44,027 bases of DNA, taken from positions 1 to 44,027 of the forward strand of contig JAFTAP010000049.1 of the NCBI GenBank assembly GCA_017455525.1, written 5' to 3'. Source of the stretch: Lachnospiraceae bacterium (lineage in GTDB: Bacteria > Bacillota > Clostridia > Lachnospirales > Lachnospiraceae). The notes below the pieces were generated by a model. That model did not search any database. It was not told the DNA's origin and worked only from the letters and a program-made list of their open reading frames with translations. Numbering within the stretch: position 1 is the stretch's first letter; every line of letters begins with the position of its first letter. Positions 7,620-16,743 of this stretch are shown piece by piece. The position numbers were made by a program, and so were the translations under genes.

Positions 7620-9278
7620 TTACAAGCCTTCCTCCAATCCCTTATATCCGGTTCTTATTATCTGCTCTCCAATCCCCAAAGCAACGAAGGCATACGGCGT
7701 GCATACGAACTGCTGGAAAGAGAACATATTATGAGCCATGTACGCAGCAATGCATCCTGCGACTGCTATAACATAAGGCAAGATGCGTCTATGCTTCGCA
7801 TATCTGACTAATGATGAAATAAAAATACCACTGTATGCAATTCCGCCAATAATCCCATAATTCACGAATGCAGTAAGCCATTCATTATGTGCATTTGTTG
7901 CTACGCTCTTTATAACTGCCTTTATCTGTTCCGACACATACTTCTCAACGACGCTATAATACTGGTCAGCTCCTGCCCCAAAGATTACCTTCAAAGGCTC
8001 TGCCTTAAATTCCTCTTTAAGAGACATAACCGTATCACGCCATAATGCACCTCTCTTGCTTCCCCAGTACATATCATAATATAAATAACGACTATCGCTG
8101 GAATACTTTTCCGGAAGTAATCCGTTTGTATTTATTATTATATATGTGACACATCCCGTAAGGATCAATACGAGCATTAATATAATCACTTTAGGCATGA
8201 ATCCGGATATATGGGGATTGAATGCATTACCTCGCTTACGCCTAAAAAAAAGATAAATATATACAACTATCAAAATTGTTATAGGAACCCACATTATAAT
8301 TCCTTGCGTCATAATTATAGAAAGATCTGCCATAATGCTTGCATTATCTCCTCTTAGATACCTTACAAAACCTACAGACCTGAAGGTCAATAATACAACA
8401 AGAATCGTTTCAATGAATGCCATCATTCTATCCATGCTGTCACTGGTACACACTAAAAGAACCGACATAAGCATGAATAAACCGGCAAACGCACTATCAG
8501 AATTTTGAGTAACAAGGCTTGCCGAACTTATTATCAGATGAAAAATTCCTGCCTTATATATTTTTGTGGATTTATCGAAGTAACATACTATGAAAGCACT
8601 CAGAGCTATAAAAAATGTATTATATGAAGAAAACCAGTTGATATTACCGATAGTAGATACCATTCTGTTTACCATTTTCTTGCCATCGTATAGACCAAAC
8701 GCATTAATTCCCAGCTTCTGAAGTATCTCTATAATAAATACCCCCGCTGATGATACAAGAGTGGCATATGTCATAAGCTCTAACTCATAAAGGTTGAAAA
8801 AACGTGAGATAATAAAATACAGACAGATAAACAGCACCTGCGAAGCAAGCCCCATGTTCCACGTAGGATACCCCCAGAGCAACTCTTTCTTATTTGAGGC
8901 TACAAGCGAAGATAGCAACAAAGATATCATATAAATAAGGACTGCGATATCAGGAGCTGAAAGCCTTATCTCCTTAATAAAAACAAATATACTCTTTTTC
9001 GTCTCTTTCAGATATTTTATCATTCCAAAAGTGGCTAACGTAATAACAATAGGTATGAAAGTCGGAACCACAATGAAGCCTAAATCAAGATAATACGATA
9101 TGCCAGTCAGGAACTTATACTTCATGAATGATGTCGATGCATACCCTGGCTTTATCACAAACGGATATATGCATATAAGTAAAATAAGATAGACATCCGT
9201 GACCCACCTGATAGATCTTAGCAGCGCATTAGAAGCCCTGTATTCGCTTGTCTTTTCCCTTTTGATCTTTCTGCTCAT
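7620..9278 (-). CDS. O-antigen ligase / Wzy-like polysaccharide polymerase family membrane protein
   Basis: The 552-aa integral membrane protein has about 11-13 predicted helices and one large extracellular loop near residues 395-470. The Wzy_C-type signature is present: a loop with FGAGADQYYSVV followed by ATNAHNEWLTAFVNYGIIGG. Such proteins ligate or polymerise glycans on the outer face of the membrane; in a Gram-positive the acceptor would be a wall teichoic acid, capsule or glycoprotein. No glycosyltransferases or flippase neighbour it, so it is a lone copy. Its coding DNA looks more A/T-rich than the surrounding genes, which could hint at a different history. It begins 36 bp after the sortase gene. 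Confidence 0.85.
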   Translation of the reverse strand: MSRKIKREKTSEYRASNALLRSIRWVTDVYLILLICIYPFVIKPGYASTSFMKYKFLTGISYYLDLGFIVVPTFIPIVITLATFGMIKYLKETKKSIFVFIKEIRLSAPDIAVLIYMISLLLSSLVASNKKELLWGYPTWNMGLASQVLFICLYFIISRFFNLYELELMTYATLVSSAGVFIIEILQKLGINAFGLYDGKKMVNRMVSTIGNINWFSSYNTFFIALSAFIVCYFDKSTKIYKAGIFHLIISSASLVTQNSDSAFAGLFMLMSVLLVCTSDSMDRMMAFIETILVVLLTFRSVGFVRYLRGDNASIMADLSIIMTQGIIMWVPITILIVVYIYLFFRRKRGNAFNPHISGFMPKVIILMLVLILTGCVTYIIINTNGLLPEKYSSDSRYLYYDMYWGSKRGALWRDTVMSLKEEFKAEPLKVIFGAGADQYYSVVEKYVSEQIKAVIKSVATNAHNEWLTAFVNYGIIGGIAYSGIFISSLVRYAKHRRILPYVIAVAGCIAAYMAHNMFSFQQFVCTPYAFVALGIGEQIIRTGYKGLEEGL

Positions 9279-9314
9279 GAACCGAATGCCTGATAATAAG
9301 ATAAAAATATCTTT

Positions 9315-10124
9315 TCAAGTCCCAACAAGCTTCGCCACGACCACGAACCTTCCGTTGTCCTGCTCGTAGTCGCAGGTGGAAAGCGTGATCAGCCTGTCGC
9401 CCCATTGTGCATTCACGCCTGTGTCGTATATGGAGAGAGCCTTCATGTTCTTCACTCCAGCCATGAAGTCCTTTTCATTATCAGGGTCTATGAAGTCATA
9501 GTATCTGAAGCCTATGTCCGTATCGGAATAAACCTTCGACTCAAACGCCGCCATGACTTGCCATACGCCGACCTCGTATATGCTGTTGAACCTTATATAC
9601 GGGTGCTCCTTGTAATAGCTCTCCGACTTATAATTATCAAGGTCTCCGAACATCGCCCCGCTTCTCATGTGATGTCCGTATATGATAAGATTTGCAGTAG
9701 GCTTGATCACATCGCATCTGTCATCCATGAATAAGGAGCCGTTCTTATCCTCCTGCTGATCGAAGTTATGGTCGAGATAGTAATTGCTGTCACCATTTAA
9801 GGACTGCATGACAGGATAGTTTATCTTCGTATTGTCTATGGTGATCCAGCCGATTATGTTCTGATTCTTATCAAGAAGTGGCTCGAAATCAGAGAGCACA
9901 TATAACACTCTCTGAACCTCTTCCTCTCCGTTGCCCTCTGCCGTAACATGCTCGGCATCTGCCGCAGGCTTGCCGCCGGGCACAGAGGTATCACTGCCTA
10001 TCCTGTCAGACAGCGCAGAAACATCATTTTCAGTTCTCTTAAGGTCATAATAATACCATCCTACATAGCCGAAGCATCCTAAGGCTATGAGGAAGAAAAT
10101 TATCCTTACTATATTCCGCTTCAT
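9315..10124 (-). CDS. srtB: Class B sortase
   Basis: This membrane-anchored transpeptidase cleaves surface proteins at an NPxTx-like motif and joins them to the peptidoglycan cross-bridge. The 269-aa protein has an N-terminal signal anchor (residues about 5-27), a spacer, and a sortase fold from about 75. The catalytic triad is visible: His151 in YGHHM, Cys251 in TLSTCDY and Arg259 in NGRFVV. The NIIGWITI and INYPVMQ motifs are typical of class B. No candidate substrate with a C-terminal sorting signal occurs in this window. The gene has its own strong promoter and no visible ribosome site. Confidence 0.94.
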   Translation of the reverse strand: MKRNIVRIIFFLIALGCFGYVGWYYYDLKRTENDVSALSDRIGSDTSVPGGKPAADAEHVTAEGNGEEEVQRVLYVLSDFEPLLDKNQNIIGWITIDNTKINYPVMQSLNGDSNYYLDHNFDQQEDKNGSLFMDDRCDVIKPTANLIIYGHHMRSGAMFGDLDNYKSESYYKEHPYIRFNSIYEVGVWQVMAAFESKVYSDTDIGFRYYDFIDPDNEKDFMAGVKNMKALSIYDTGVNAQWGDRLITLSTCDYEQDNGRFVVVAKLVGT

Positions 10125-10132
10125 AAATAGGA

Positions 10133-10161
10133 ATTATACACGCAACCATTCAGGACGGCAA
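10133..10161 (-). promoter_or_regulatory. srtB promoter
   Basis: On the minus strand TTGCCG (10156-10161), a 17-bp spacer and a perfect TATAAT (10133-10138) lie directly before srtB. Only eight bases separate the -10 from the ATG at 10124, so initiation at the usual distance gives an untranslated leader of about 0-2 nt. Confidence 0.6.
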
Positions 10162-10237
10162 TAACGCTTCCGTGGATTCACTCTGAAAAGGCTGATTTTC
10201 AACTTCTGACTCCTTGTCTCTGAGGTCAGCACGGTTA

Positions 10238-11413
10238 TCATCCCTGTGAGGCATTATTATTTGTCTTAAGCTCCGATACCATCGTACTTATCTCCGCCAT
10301 AAGTATCTGGAAATTGCTTATAAGCTCGACATTCTTGCTGCTGCTCTCCGTAGCCTCTCTTGTCGACGCCGATATCTGCTCGGACGCAGCCGAAAGTGAA
10401 GACACATTGTCAGCTATGCCGTTATTCGCACCGTTAAGCTTATCTACTAGGTCATTTATCTCCTTTGCATCCACATCAAGCCTTGTCACGCCGTCATATA
10501 TAGCCCCGAACTGCTCGGACGCAAGGCTCGCCGCATCCTTCTGATTGCCCGCTATCTCTACGCTCTTATCCGCATTACTCACGACATTATCAGCATCAAT
10601 CGTTAGCCCGTCCAGCACTGTCGTTATCTTCTCAGTAGCTTCCTTGGTCTGCTCCGCAAGAGCCCTTATCTGGTCAGCGACCACCGCAAAGCCCCTCCCT
10701 GACTCTCCTGCCCTTGCCGCTTCTATAGATGCATTCAATGCGAGCAGGTTGGTCTGTGATGAGATAGACAATATCAGATCGTTGATCTCTCCTACCTCTG
10801 CTGACTTATCCTTAAGACTCTGAGCCGAAGTCTTCATCTGCGAACCGAAGTCTATCGCCTGCTCAACGTTATCGGAGAGTTTCTTTATCGCATCCGTACC
10901 CTTCTCCGCCGCATTCTTCGTATCTGCGGATCCTTCTATTATAGTCCTTGACCTCTCGCCCGTGTTCGTGATTATCTCCTGTATGTCCTGTGTCTTAGAT
11001 GTCTGTGAATTTATTGCTTCCTTATTCGCTGACACTCCTTCGCTGATGCCGGACAGGGTATCATTTATGCCTTCAGACTCGCCCATTATCTCATTAAGCG
11101 ACTCCTCCGCCTTCATTATGTCCTCATTCACGCCTCTGGCTACCTCTGACATACGGGCGAGTGCTATCTTATTCTTTTCATTCTGTATGCTTATCTCACC
11201 AAGGGTCGTCTCAAGGCTCTTCACGTATTTTCTTATCCCAAGGAATAAAACTATGGCCGACGCAAGTATCACCGCTCCTAAAACTATATCCAGCACAGGA
11301 AGCATGAGTCCTATGGCATTCGTGATGATGATCGATACAGCACAGATAGCCTGTATGATGAATAAGACTACTGCCGTCTTTTTATTATTCAATATCTTGT
11401 CTGATAGTTTCAT
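10238..11413 (-). CDS. Methyl-accepting chemotaxis protein without a large sensory domain
   Basis: The 391-aa receptor starts with two close membrane helices (about residues 12-62: [20 protein letters not shown], then [18 protein letters not shown]) separated by a very short loop. It continues as a long coiled-coil signalling domain. The CheA/CheW-binding hairpin tip is clear: [20 protein letters not shown] followed by [18 protein letters not shown]. No Cache, PAS or HAMP-sized extracellular domain fits, so it probably senses at the membrane or through a partner. The ATG at 11413 has a strong GGAGGGG site; an upstream TTG at 11476 is unlikely. It lies upstream of srtB with a 113-bp gap. Confidence 0.9.
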   Translation of the reverse strand: MKLSDKILNNKKTAVVLFIIQAICAVSIIITNAIGLMLPVLDIVLGAVILASAIVLFLGIRKYVKSLETTLGEISIQNEKNKIALARMSEVARGVNEDIMKAEESLNEIMGESEGINDTLSGISEGVSANKEAINSQTSKTQDIQEIITNTGERSRTIIEGSADTKNAAEKGTDAIKKLSDNVEQAIDFGSQMKTSAQSLKDKSAEVGEINDLILSISSQTNLLALNASIEAARAGESGRGFAVVADQIRALAEQTKEATEKITTVLDGLTIDADNVVSNADKSVEIAGNQKDAASLASEQFGAIYDGVTRLDVDAKEINDLVDKLNGANNGIADNVSSLSAASEQISASTREATESSSKNVELISNFQILMAEISTMVSELKTNNNASQG

Positions 11414-11605
11414 ATTCCCCTCCGTGATTTGGCATGAGGTGTCTGCGTCAGCAGACGGAGTCCTGATGCCGGTCAAAGATTCTCAAATCAATACTCTTAC
11501 CCAAAACCTTACGATGAAATATGATACATCAAATACACCCGATATGTCTACTATATTTTGTGCCTTTTTTTGCGAAATCCACACTATTTAGTGTTATGTA
11601 ACCTA

Positions 11606-11854
11606 CTACTGAATTGATAAATGTGCTCTCAATATATCTTTAATTTTTTCGAAATTTTCGGGGATATGAGGTCTCGTGCAGTTCACACAGGACTTAATTC
11701 CGTTTTTGAAGGTAAAGTCACCTCCGCACTTGTCGCCAAGGAAATACAGCGGACAGTAGCAGAAAAGACAATTGAAGCTGTCCTCTTCTATCCCCTCATG
11801 GCAAGGGAAGTATTCACATTCCTTATTGCAATAAAATCTTGACGAATTATTCAT
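11606..11854 (-). CDS. Cysteine-rich small domain protein
   Basis: The 82-aa protein carries nine cysteines at positions 9, 13, 18, 29, 32, 34, 43, 56 and 59, in an arrangement like the cysteine-rich small domain family (CNKEC...C, CLFCYCPLY, CVNCTRPH). It likely binds zinc or an iron-sulfur cluster in the cytoplasm. Related proteins often sit near cobalamin genes, but none are seen here. It is followed 192 bp downstream by a chemotaxis receptor and preceded by the MATE gene. Its specific role is unknown. Confidence 0.8.
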   Translation of the reverse strand: MNNSSRFYCNKECEYFPCHEGIEEDSFNCLFCYCPLYFLGDKCGGDFTFKNGIKSCVNCTRPHIPENFEKIKDILRAHLSIQ

Positions 11855-11942
11855 ATCAATCTTAATGCTCTGTCTGTCTTTTCATATCTTCTGGATCACC
11901 TGCGTAAAGCAATTCATAACCTGATTATAGAAAGGCAAGCCA

Positions 11943-13334
11943 TTATGCCGCCTTAGCATCAGCAAGCTTCTTCTCTATATGCCGTATGCAGATGAGGCAC
12001 ATAGGCAGTATGTAGAGTATCCCTGCGCACCATGCAGCCTGATCTGACCAGGTGATAGCGTCATATCCGTACATCGGCACGAATATTAACGCCATCGCTA
12101 TGCGGGCTATCATCTCCATCATGCCTGAGAATATAGTACGTCCCGCAAATCCAAGCCCCTGTGTAGTCATCCTCGATACATTAAGTATGCCTAGCGCCCA
12201 ATAGAATAATCCAAGACGCACAAGATATAATCCCGCAGCATCAAGCACCGCCGCTTCTGAGGCGTCCACGAAAAGCATCGACATATCCCTTCCGAAGAAG
12301 AAAAGCACCACCCCTATTGCGACGCCATATCCCACACCCATCATTATCCCCTCGAATAATCCCCGTTTTATGCGGTCTATCCTGCCTGCGCCGTAATTCT
12401 GCCCCGCAAAGGTCGCTACCGCATTAGCAAGAGCGTCGAAAGGACACATAGCGAGCTGCTTTATCTTCATGCCGGCGGTGAAGCCCGACACGTATACGGA
12501 GCCTAAGCTGTTATTAGCCGCCTGCATGACCATGGAGCCGATAGCCGTGATTGAAAACTGCAATCCCATAGGCACAGCCATGACAATAAGCCTCATGAAA
12601 TGCCCCCTGTCAAGTCTCCTGTCCTCTTTCCTTATTCGCAGGATTTCGAAATTCTTGATGATAACTACTGCACACAGAATACCCGAAAGCGCCTGTGCCG
12701 TAACCGTAGCGACAGAAGCCCCTAGAACACCCATTTTCAGCACCAAGATAAAAAAAACATCCATTGCTATGTTAAGTATCGTCGAAATAACAAGAAAAAT
12801 AAAAGGCGTCCTCGAATCCCCGACAGCCCTGAGTATTGCGGACAGCACATTATAAAGCATAGTGAACGGTATGCCTAAGAATATCACAAAGAGATAATCA
12901 TAAGCTTCCTTATATATATCGTCAGGCGTATTCAGCAGATGCAGTATCTGTGGCGTAAGTATAGCCGTAGCGGTCGTCACGACAAGAGCGATAATAGCGG
13001 TAAGAATAAGCGCATGATACACATATCTCCTCATGTCTGCCATATCCCTTGCTCCGAACCTCTGAGCCACGCAGATACCGAACCCCGAACACACCCCAAG
13101 ACAGAAGCCTATCACAAGGAACTGCACAGAGCTTGAAACCCCGACCCCCGCCAGCGCCTTAGAACCAAGTATCCGCCCAACTATCGCCGCATCCGCCATA
13201 TTATATAGCTGCTGGAAGAGATTCCCAAGAAGCAGCGGCACAGCGAAAGAGACCATGAGCCCCAGCGGCGAGCCCACGGTCATATCCTTCACGGTATTCT
13301 TTTTATTCCTTATGTATTCAGCCTTATTTTCCAT
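11943..13334 (-). CDS. MATE family efflux transporter
   Basis: This 463-aa inner-membrane protein has about 12 hydrophobic segments and two homologous halves. The N-terminal half starts with the typical PLLLGNLFQQLYNMADAAIV and GRILGSKALAGVG. The second half carries CPFDALANAVATFAGQNYGAG, equivalent to the family QN-GA motif. MATE proteins export cationic drugs or metabolites in exchange for Na+ or H+; the substrate cannot be read from sequence. The palindromic element at 13350-13554 ends 15 bp before the ATG at 13334, so the native promoter and ribosome site have probably been displaced or replaced. No good Shine-Dalgarno is visible. Confidence 0.93.
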   Translation of the reverse strand: MENKAEYIRNKKNTVKDMTVGSPLGLMVSFAVPLLLGNLFQQLYNMADAAIVGRILGSKALAGVGVSSSVQFLVIGFCLGVCSGFGICVAQRFGARDMADMRRYVYHALILTAIIALVVTTATAILTPQILHLLNTPDDIYKEAYDYLFVIFLGIPFTMLYNVLSAILRAVGDSRTPFIFLVISTILNIAMDVFFILVLKMGVLGASVATVTAQALSGILCAVVIIKNFEILRIRKEDRRLDRGHFMRLIVMAVPMGLQFSITAIGSMVMQAANNSLGSVYVSGFTAGMKIKQLAMCPFDALANAVATFAGQNYGAGRIDRIKRGLFEGIMMGVGYGVAIGVVLFFFGRDMSMLFVDASEAAVLDAAGLYLVRLGLFYWALGILNVSRMTTQGLGFAGRTIFSGMMEMIARIAMALIFVPMYGYDAITWSDQAAWCAGILYILPMCLICIRHIEKKLADAKAA

Positions 13335-13349
13335 CTATGCCATAACGTA

Positions 13350-13554
13350 GGCTCACAAGGCTGACCATGTGTTTTCGTGGGAATTGGGAGCCGCTTTTAG
13401 CTTGTACGAAATCCACTTCCCGTAAGCACTTAGTTTGAGCGTTAAGATATGCGAGATTTATCGAGCATATTAGCTCGAACTTAGTGCGTCGAGGAAGTTA
13501 GTTCGGACAAGCGTTGGCTCTGAACACGAAAATACATGGTCTGCCTTGCGAGCC
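13350..13554. mobile_element. Palindromic MITE-like element, second family
   Basis: The leuS-MATE gap is almost entirely this 205-bp imperfect palindrome. Its 30-bp ends, 13350-13379 and 13525-13554 reversed, match at 27 of 30 positions (GGCTCRCAAGGC...TTTTCGTG). Inner arms also pair: 13426-13440 with 13473-13487 (13 of 15), and a central ATATGC/GCATAT hairpin at 13447-13470. There is no ORF and no clear target-site duplication. It begins 4 bp after the leuS stop and ends 15 bp before the MATE start, and may act as a terminator or processing site. It does not resemble the edge elements. Confidence 0.65.
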
Positions 13555-13558
13555 GGAC

Positions 13559-15967
13559 CTATTTCACAACTATATTTATTATCTTCCCCGGCACATAAAT
13601 CTCTTTAACAACCGTCTTCCCCTCAATCTTATCCGCCACAGCCTCCCTAGCCAGAGCCATAGCCTCATCCTTAGAAGCATCCACAGCGATATCAACCGTG
13701 CCCCTGACCTTGCCGTTTACCTGCACTCCGATCTCTTTAGTGTCATCCTTCACCTTGCTCTTATCAGCAACAGGCCACTTCTCATCAAACAATGACGTAT
13801 CATGTCCCAGCTCTTCCCAGACCTCGCATGCGATATGCGGAGCAAAAGGCGCAAGCAGCGTAGCATATACTCCAAGCGTCGTCTTATCAACTCCGCCCTC
13901 AAGCTTTGCAAGCTTATTATTAAACTCCATGAAGCCCGATATCACGGTATTAAGTGAGAATGCCTCAAGCCTCTGGCTTATCGTATCCACGAGCTGATGC
14001 CTGATCTTAATCAGCTCCGGCGTCTCTGCCACATCCTTGTCCTTATTCTCCTGCACGAGATTCCAGAACTTGGATAAGAACCTGTATACTCCGTCTATCC
14101 CTCTGTCGTCCCACTCAGAATCAAGCTCCGGCGGTCCCACGAAAAGTTCATAAAGCCTCAGCGAATCACAGCCGTAATCACGCACGAGGTCATCAGGTGA
14201 TACGACATTTCCTTTTGATTTGCTCATCTTTATGCCGTTCTTACCCGTTATCATACCCTGATTAAAAAGCTTCCTAAACGGCTCGTCGAAGCCTGTCACT
14301 CCTATGTCATACAGGAACTTCGTCCAGAATCTTGAATAAAGCAGATGCAGCACCGCATGCTCGACCCCGCCTATATACATATCGACGGGCAGATATTTAT
14401 CAGCTTTTTCTTTGGACACAAGCTCCTGGTCGTTATTCACGTCCACATAGCGCAGGAAATACCATGAAGATCCCGCCCACTGGGGCATAGTGTTGGTCTC
14501 GCGCTTTGCATCCCCGCCGCACTTAGGACACTTGCAGTTGACCCATGAATCAATAGCCGCAAGAGGCGACTCGCCTGTCCCCGTAGGCTCATAATGCTCA
14601 ACCTCAGGAAGAGTCAGCGGAAGCTCCTCCTCCGGCACAAGCACCTCTCCGCACTTAGGACAGTGGATTATCGGAATAGGCTCTCCCCAGTATCTCTGCC
14701 TTGAGAATACCCAGTCCCTTATCTTGAAGTTTTTCTTAGCCCTGCCTATGCCCTTCTTCTCGACTATATGCGGGGCCTCTTTCTTAAGGTCGGCTGATTC
14801 CATGCCGTTCCACTCGCCTGAGTTTATCATAGTACCCGAAGCGTCGGTATAGGCTTCGGTCATATCCTCTATCTCCTTGCCGTCTTTTGCTATTACCTGT
14901 ACTATCGGGATATCAAACTTAGTTGCAAACTCGAAGTCCCTGTCATCATGCGCAGGCACGCACATTATGGCTCCCGTGCCGTAGTCTGCAAGCACATAAT
15001 CAGAAAGCCATATCGGTATCTTCTTGTCATTCATAGGATTTATCGCATAGCTTCCAGTGAATACGCCGGTCTTTTCCTTATTCTGAAGCCTGTCGACGTT
15101 GCTCTTATTCGCTGCATAAGTAATATAGTCGTCTACAGCCTTCCTTGTCTCATCGGTAGCAAGCGAAGCAGCCAGCTCATGCTCGGGAGCCAGTACCATG
15201 AAGGTCGCACCATAGAGCGTATCAGGCCTTGTAGTATAAACAGTTATCTTCTCATCCCTGCCATCGATAGGGAAATCAACCTCGGCTCCGTAAGACCTTC
15301 CTATCCACTCGGTCTGCATCTTCTTGACCTTTTCCGGCCAGTCAAGCTTATCGAGGTCGTCTAAGAGCCTGTCAGCGTACTCCGTTATCTTAAGCATCCA
15401 CTGCTTTAAATTCTTCTTAGTTACATCAGAACCGCAGCGCTCGCACTTGCCGTCAACGACCTCCTCATTCGCAAGCCCGGTCTTGCATGAAGGACACCAG
15501 TTTATCGGCATCTCCTTTTCATAAGCAAGACCCTTTTCATATAGCTTCTCGAATATCCACTGTGTCCACTTGAAGAACTTGGGATCAGTTGTATTAAGCT
15601 CCATATCCCAGTCGTAAATTGCGGCTATCTGCTTTATCTGATTTTTTATATTTGCGACATTCTCCGCCGTTGACTCAGCAGGCTGCTTGCCTGTCTTTAT
15701 CGCATAGTTCTCGGCAGGAAGCCCGAAGGCGTCCCAGCCCATCGGGTGTATGACGTAATGTCCGTTCATGAGCTTATAACGGCTCCACACATCGGATATG
15801 ACATATCCTCTCCAATGCCCTACATGAAGCCCGTTGCCCGAAGGATATGGGAACATATCAAGACAGTAATACTTAGGCTTCTTGCCGTCATCCACATTTA
15901 TAGGATGCGCCTCCCACTCCTTAGTCCACTTCTCCTCTATCGCATTATGGTTATACGGTTTTTTCAT
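13559..15967 (-). CDS. leuS: Leucyl-tRNA synthetase
   Basis: This cytoplasmic class I synthetase charges tRNA-Leu with leucine. The 802-aa protein has the HIGH-type motif as HVGH in MFPYPSGNGLHVGHWRGY (about 36-53). It has an editing (CP1) domain with TTRPDTLYGATFMVLAPEH near 247-265, and KMSKS in KNGIKMSKSKGN near 579. The anticodon-binding and C-terminal domains follow. Cys pairs around 156-179 (CPSC ... CERC) and 445-480 form zinc-ribbon-like modules usual in bacterial LeuRS. The upstream leader is only about 30 nt from the predicted promoter, leaving no room for a T-box. The gene is divergent from the kinase-like gene at 16111. Confidence 0.98.
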   Translation of the reverse strand: MKKPYNHNAIEEKWTKEWEAHPINVDDGKKPKYYCLDMFPYPSGNGLHVGHWRGYVISDVWSRYKLMNGHYVIHPMGWDAFGLPAENYAIKTGKQPAESTAENVANIKNQIKQIAAIYDWDMELNTTDPKFFKWTQWIFEKLYEKGLAYEKEMPINWCPSCKTGLANEEVVDGKCERCGSDVTKKNLKQWMLKITEYADRLLDDLDKLDWPEKVKKMQTEWIGRSYGAEVDFPIDGRDEKITVYTTRPDTLYGATFMVLAPEHELAASLATDETRKAVDDYITYAANKSNVDRLQNKEKTGVFTGSYAINPMNDKKIPIWLSDYVLADYGTGAIMCVPAHDDRDFEFATKFDIPIVQVIAKDGKEIEDMTEAYTDASGTMINSGEWNGMESADLKKEAPHIVEKKGIGRAKKNFKIRDWVFSRQRYWGEPIPIIHCPKCGEVLVPEEELPLTLPEVEHYEPTGTGESPLAAIDSWVNCKCPKCGGDAKRETNTMPQWAGSSWYFLRYVDVNNDQELVSKEKADKYLPVDMYIGGVEHAVLHLLYSRFWTKFLYDIGVTGFDEPFRKLFNQGMITGKNGIKMSKSKGNVVSPDDLVRDYGCDSLRLYELFVGPPELDSEWDDRGIDGVYRFLSKFWNLVQENKDKDVAETPELIKIRHQLVDTISQRLEAFSLNTVISGFMEFNNKLAKLEGGVDKTTLGVYATLLAPFAPHIACEVWEELGHDTSLFDEKWPVADKSKVKDDTKEIGVQVNGKVRGTVDIAVDASKDEAMALAREAVADKIEGKTVVKEIYVPGKIINIVVK

Positions 15968-16004
15968 ATCATAAGCCCTCTCTGTAAAATCAATAATCTT
16001 TCAT

Positions 16005-16033
16005 ATCTTATTCTTTCGGGCATTTATTGTCAA
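16005..16033 (-). promoter_or_regulatory. leuS promoter
   Basis: On the minus strand TTGACA (16028-16033), 17 bp, then TAAGAT (16005-16010) give a strong sigma-A promoter about 38 bp before the leuS ATG. The short leader argues against T-box control. Confidence 0.72.
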
Positions 16034-16045
16034 CAAATACAGATT

Positions 16046-16075
16046 TTGAAATCCACGTTGAAAATGTGGTAATAT
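16046..16075 (+). promoter_or_regulatory. Promoter of cytidylate-kinase-like gene
   Basis: TTGAAA (16046-16051), an 18-bp spacer and TAATAT (16070-16075) precede the gene at 16111, which has GGAGG at 16099-16103. The two divergent promoters lie 12 bp apart, so they may compete for polymerase. Confidence 0.6.
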
Positions 16076-16110
16076 AGATATTATTTTTTGCACCAAACGG
16101 AGGTTTTATT

Positions 16111-16743
16111 ATGAATTCTGTTATAACTATAGGAAGACAGTTCGGTTCAGGAGGACGCGAAATAGGACAGATAGTCGCAGAGAGATTCGGCATCAAATGC
16201 TATGATAAAGAGCTTCTTGCGCGTGCAGCGAAGGATTCAGGTCTTTGCGAAGAGGTCTTTGAGCATCACGATGAGATGCCGACCAATTCTTTCCTATATA
16301 ATCTTGTCATGGATACCTACTCCTTCGGCTACAACTCATCAGCATATGTTGACATGCCCGTGTCACACAAGGTCTTCCTTGCGCAGTTCGACACTATAAA
16401 GAAGCTCGCGGACGAGGAGCCATGCATCATCGTAGGACGCTGTGCCGATTATGCTCTTTCAGGCAGGGATAATCTTATCCGCATCTTCATATCAGGCGAC
16501 GAGGAAACAAAAACAAATCGTATAATGGAGCGTTTCGACCTCACTGAATCACAGGCACATGATATGTGCGTGAAGAAAGACAAGCAGCGCAAAAGCTACT
16601 ACGACTACTATTCCTCAAAGAAATGGGGTAGCGTGAACACCTATGACCTTGCAGTTAATTCCTCTGTCCTTGGCATAGAAGGAACGGCAGAGCTGATAAT
16701 ACAGTACGTGAATGATGTGGAGAAAGCCCGAGATCAGTCCTGA
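16111..16743 (+). CDS. Cytidylate kinase-like family protein
   Basis: The 210-aa P-loop protein belongs to the cytidylate-kinase-like family common in Clostridia. An atypical Walker A is present at residues 7-17 (IGRQFGSGGREIG). A lid-like basic region follows further on (KKDKQRKSYYDYY). Family members resemble CMP kinase, but their substrate is not established and they coexist with true Cmk. It is the only gene on the plus strand in this part of the window. Its last 10 bases overlap the end of the convergent recombinase gene at 16734. Confidence 0.83.
   Translation: MNSVITIGRQFGSGGREIGQIVAERFGIKCYDKELLARAAKDSGLCEEVFEHHDEMPTNSFLYNLVMDTYSFGYNSSAYVDMPVSHKVFLAQFDTIKKLADEEPCIIVGRCADYALSGRDNLIRIFISGDEETKTNRIMERFDLTESQAHDMCVKKDKQRKSYYDYYSSKKWGSVNTYDLAVNSSVLGIEGTAELIIQYVNDVEKARDQS

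Noticed and set aside
11441-11456. GTCTGC/GCAGAC hairpin as a riboswitch or terminator before the MCP gene
   Set aside because: A 6-bp stem without a T-run or conserved core is too small to support a call.
10314-11591. Long plus-strand ORFs opposite the chemotaxis receptor
   Set aside because: They are Ser/Ala-rich mirror frames of the receptor coiled coil, without ribosome sites or recognisable domains.
11581-11594. ACACTA/TAGTGT inverted repeat as an operator
   Set aside because: Only six bases per arm, seen once, with no regulator gene nearby; chance cannot be excluded.
15968-16110. Possible T-box riboswitch before leuS
   Set aside because: The whole leuS-kinase gap is 143 bp and holds two divergent promoters; the leuS leader is about 30 nt, too short for a T-box, and no specifier stem is visible.
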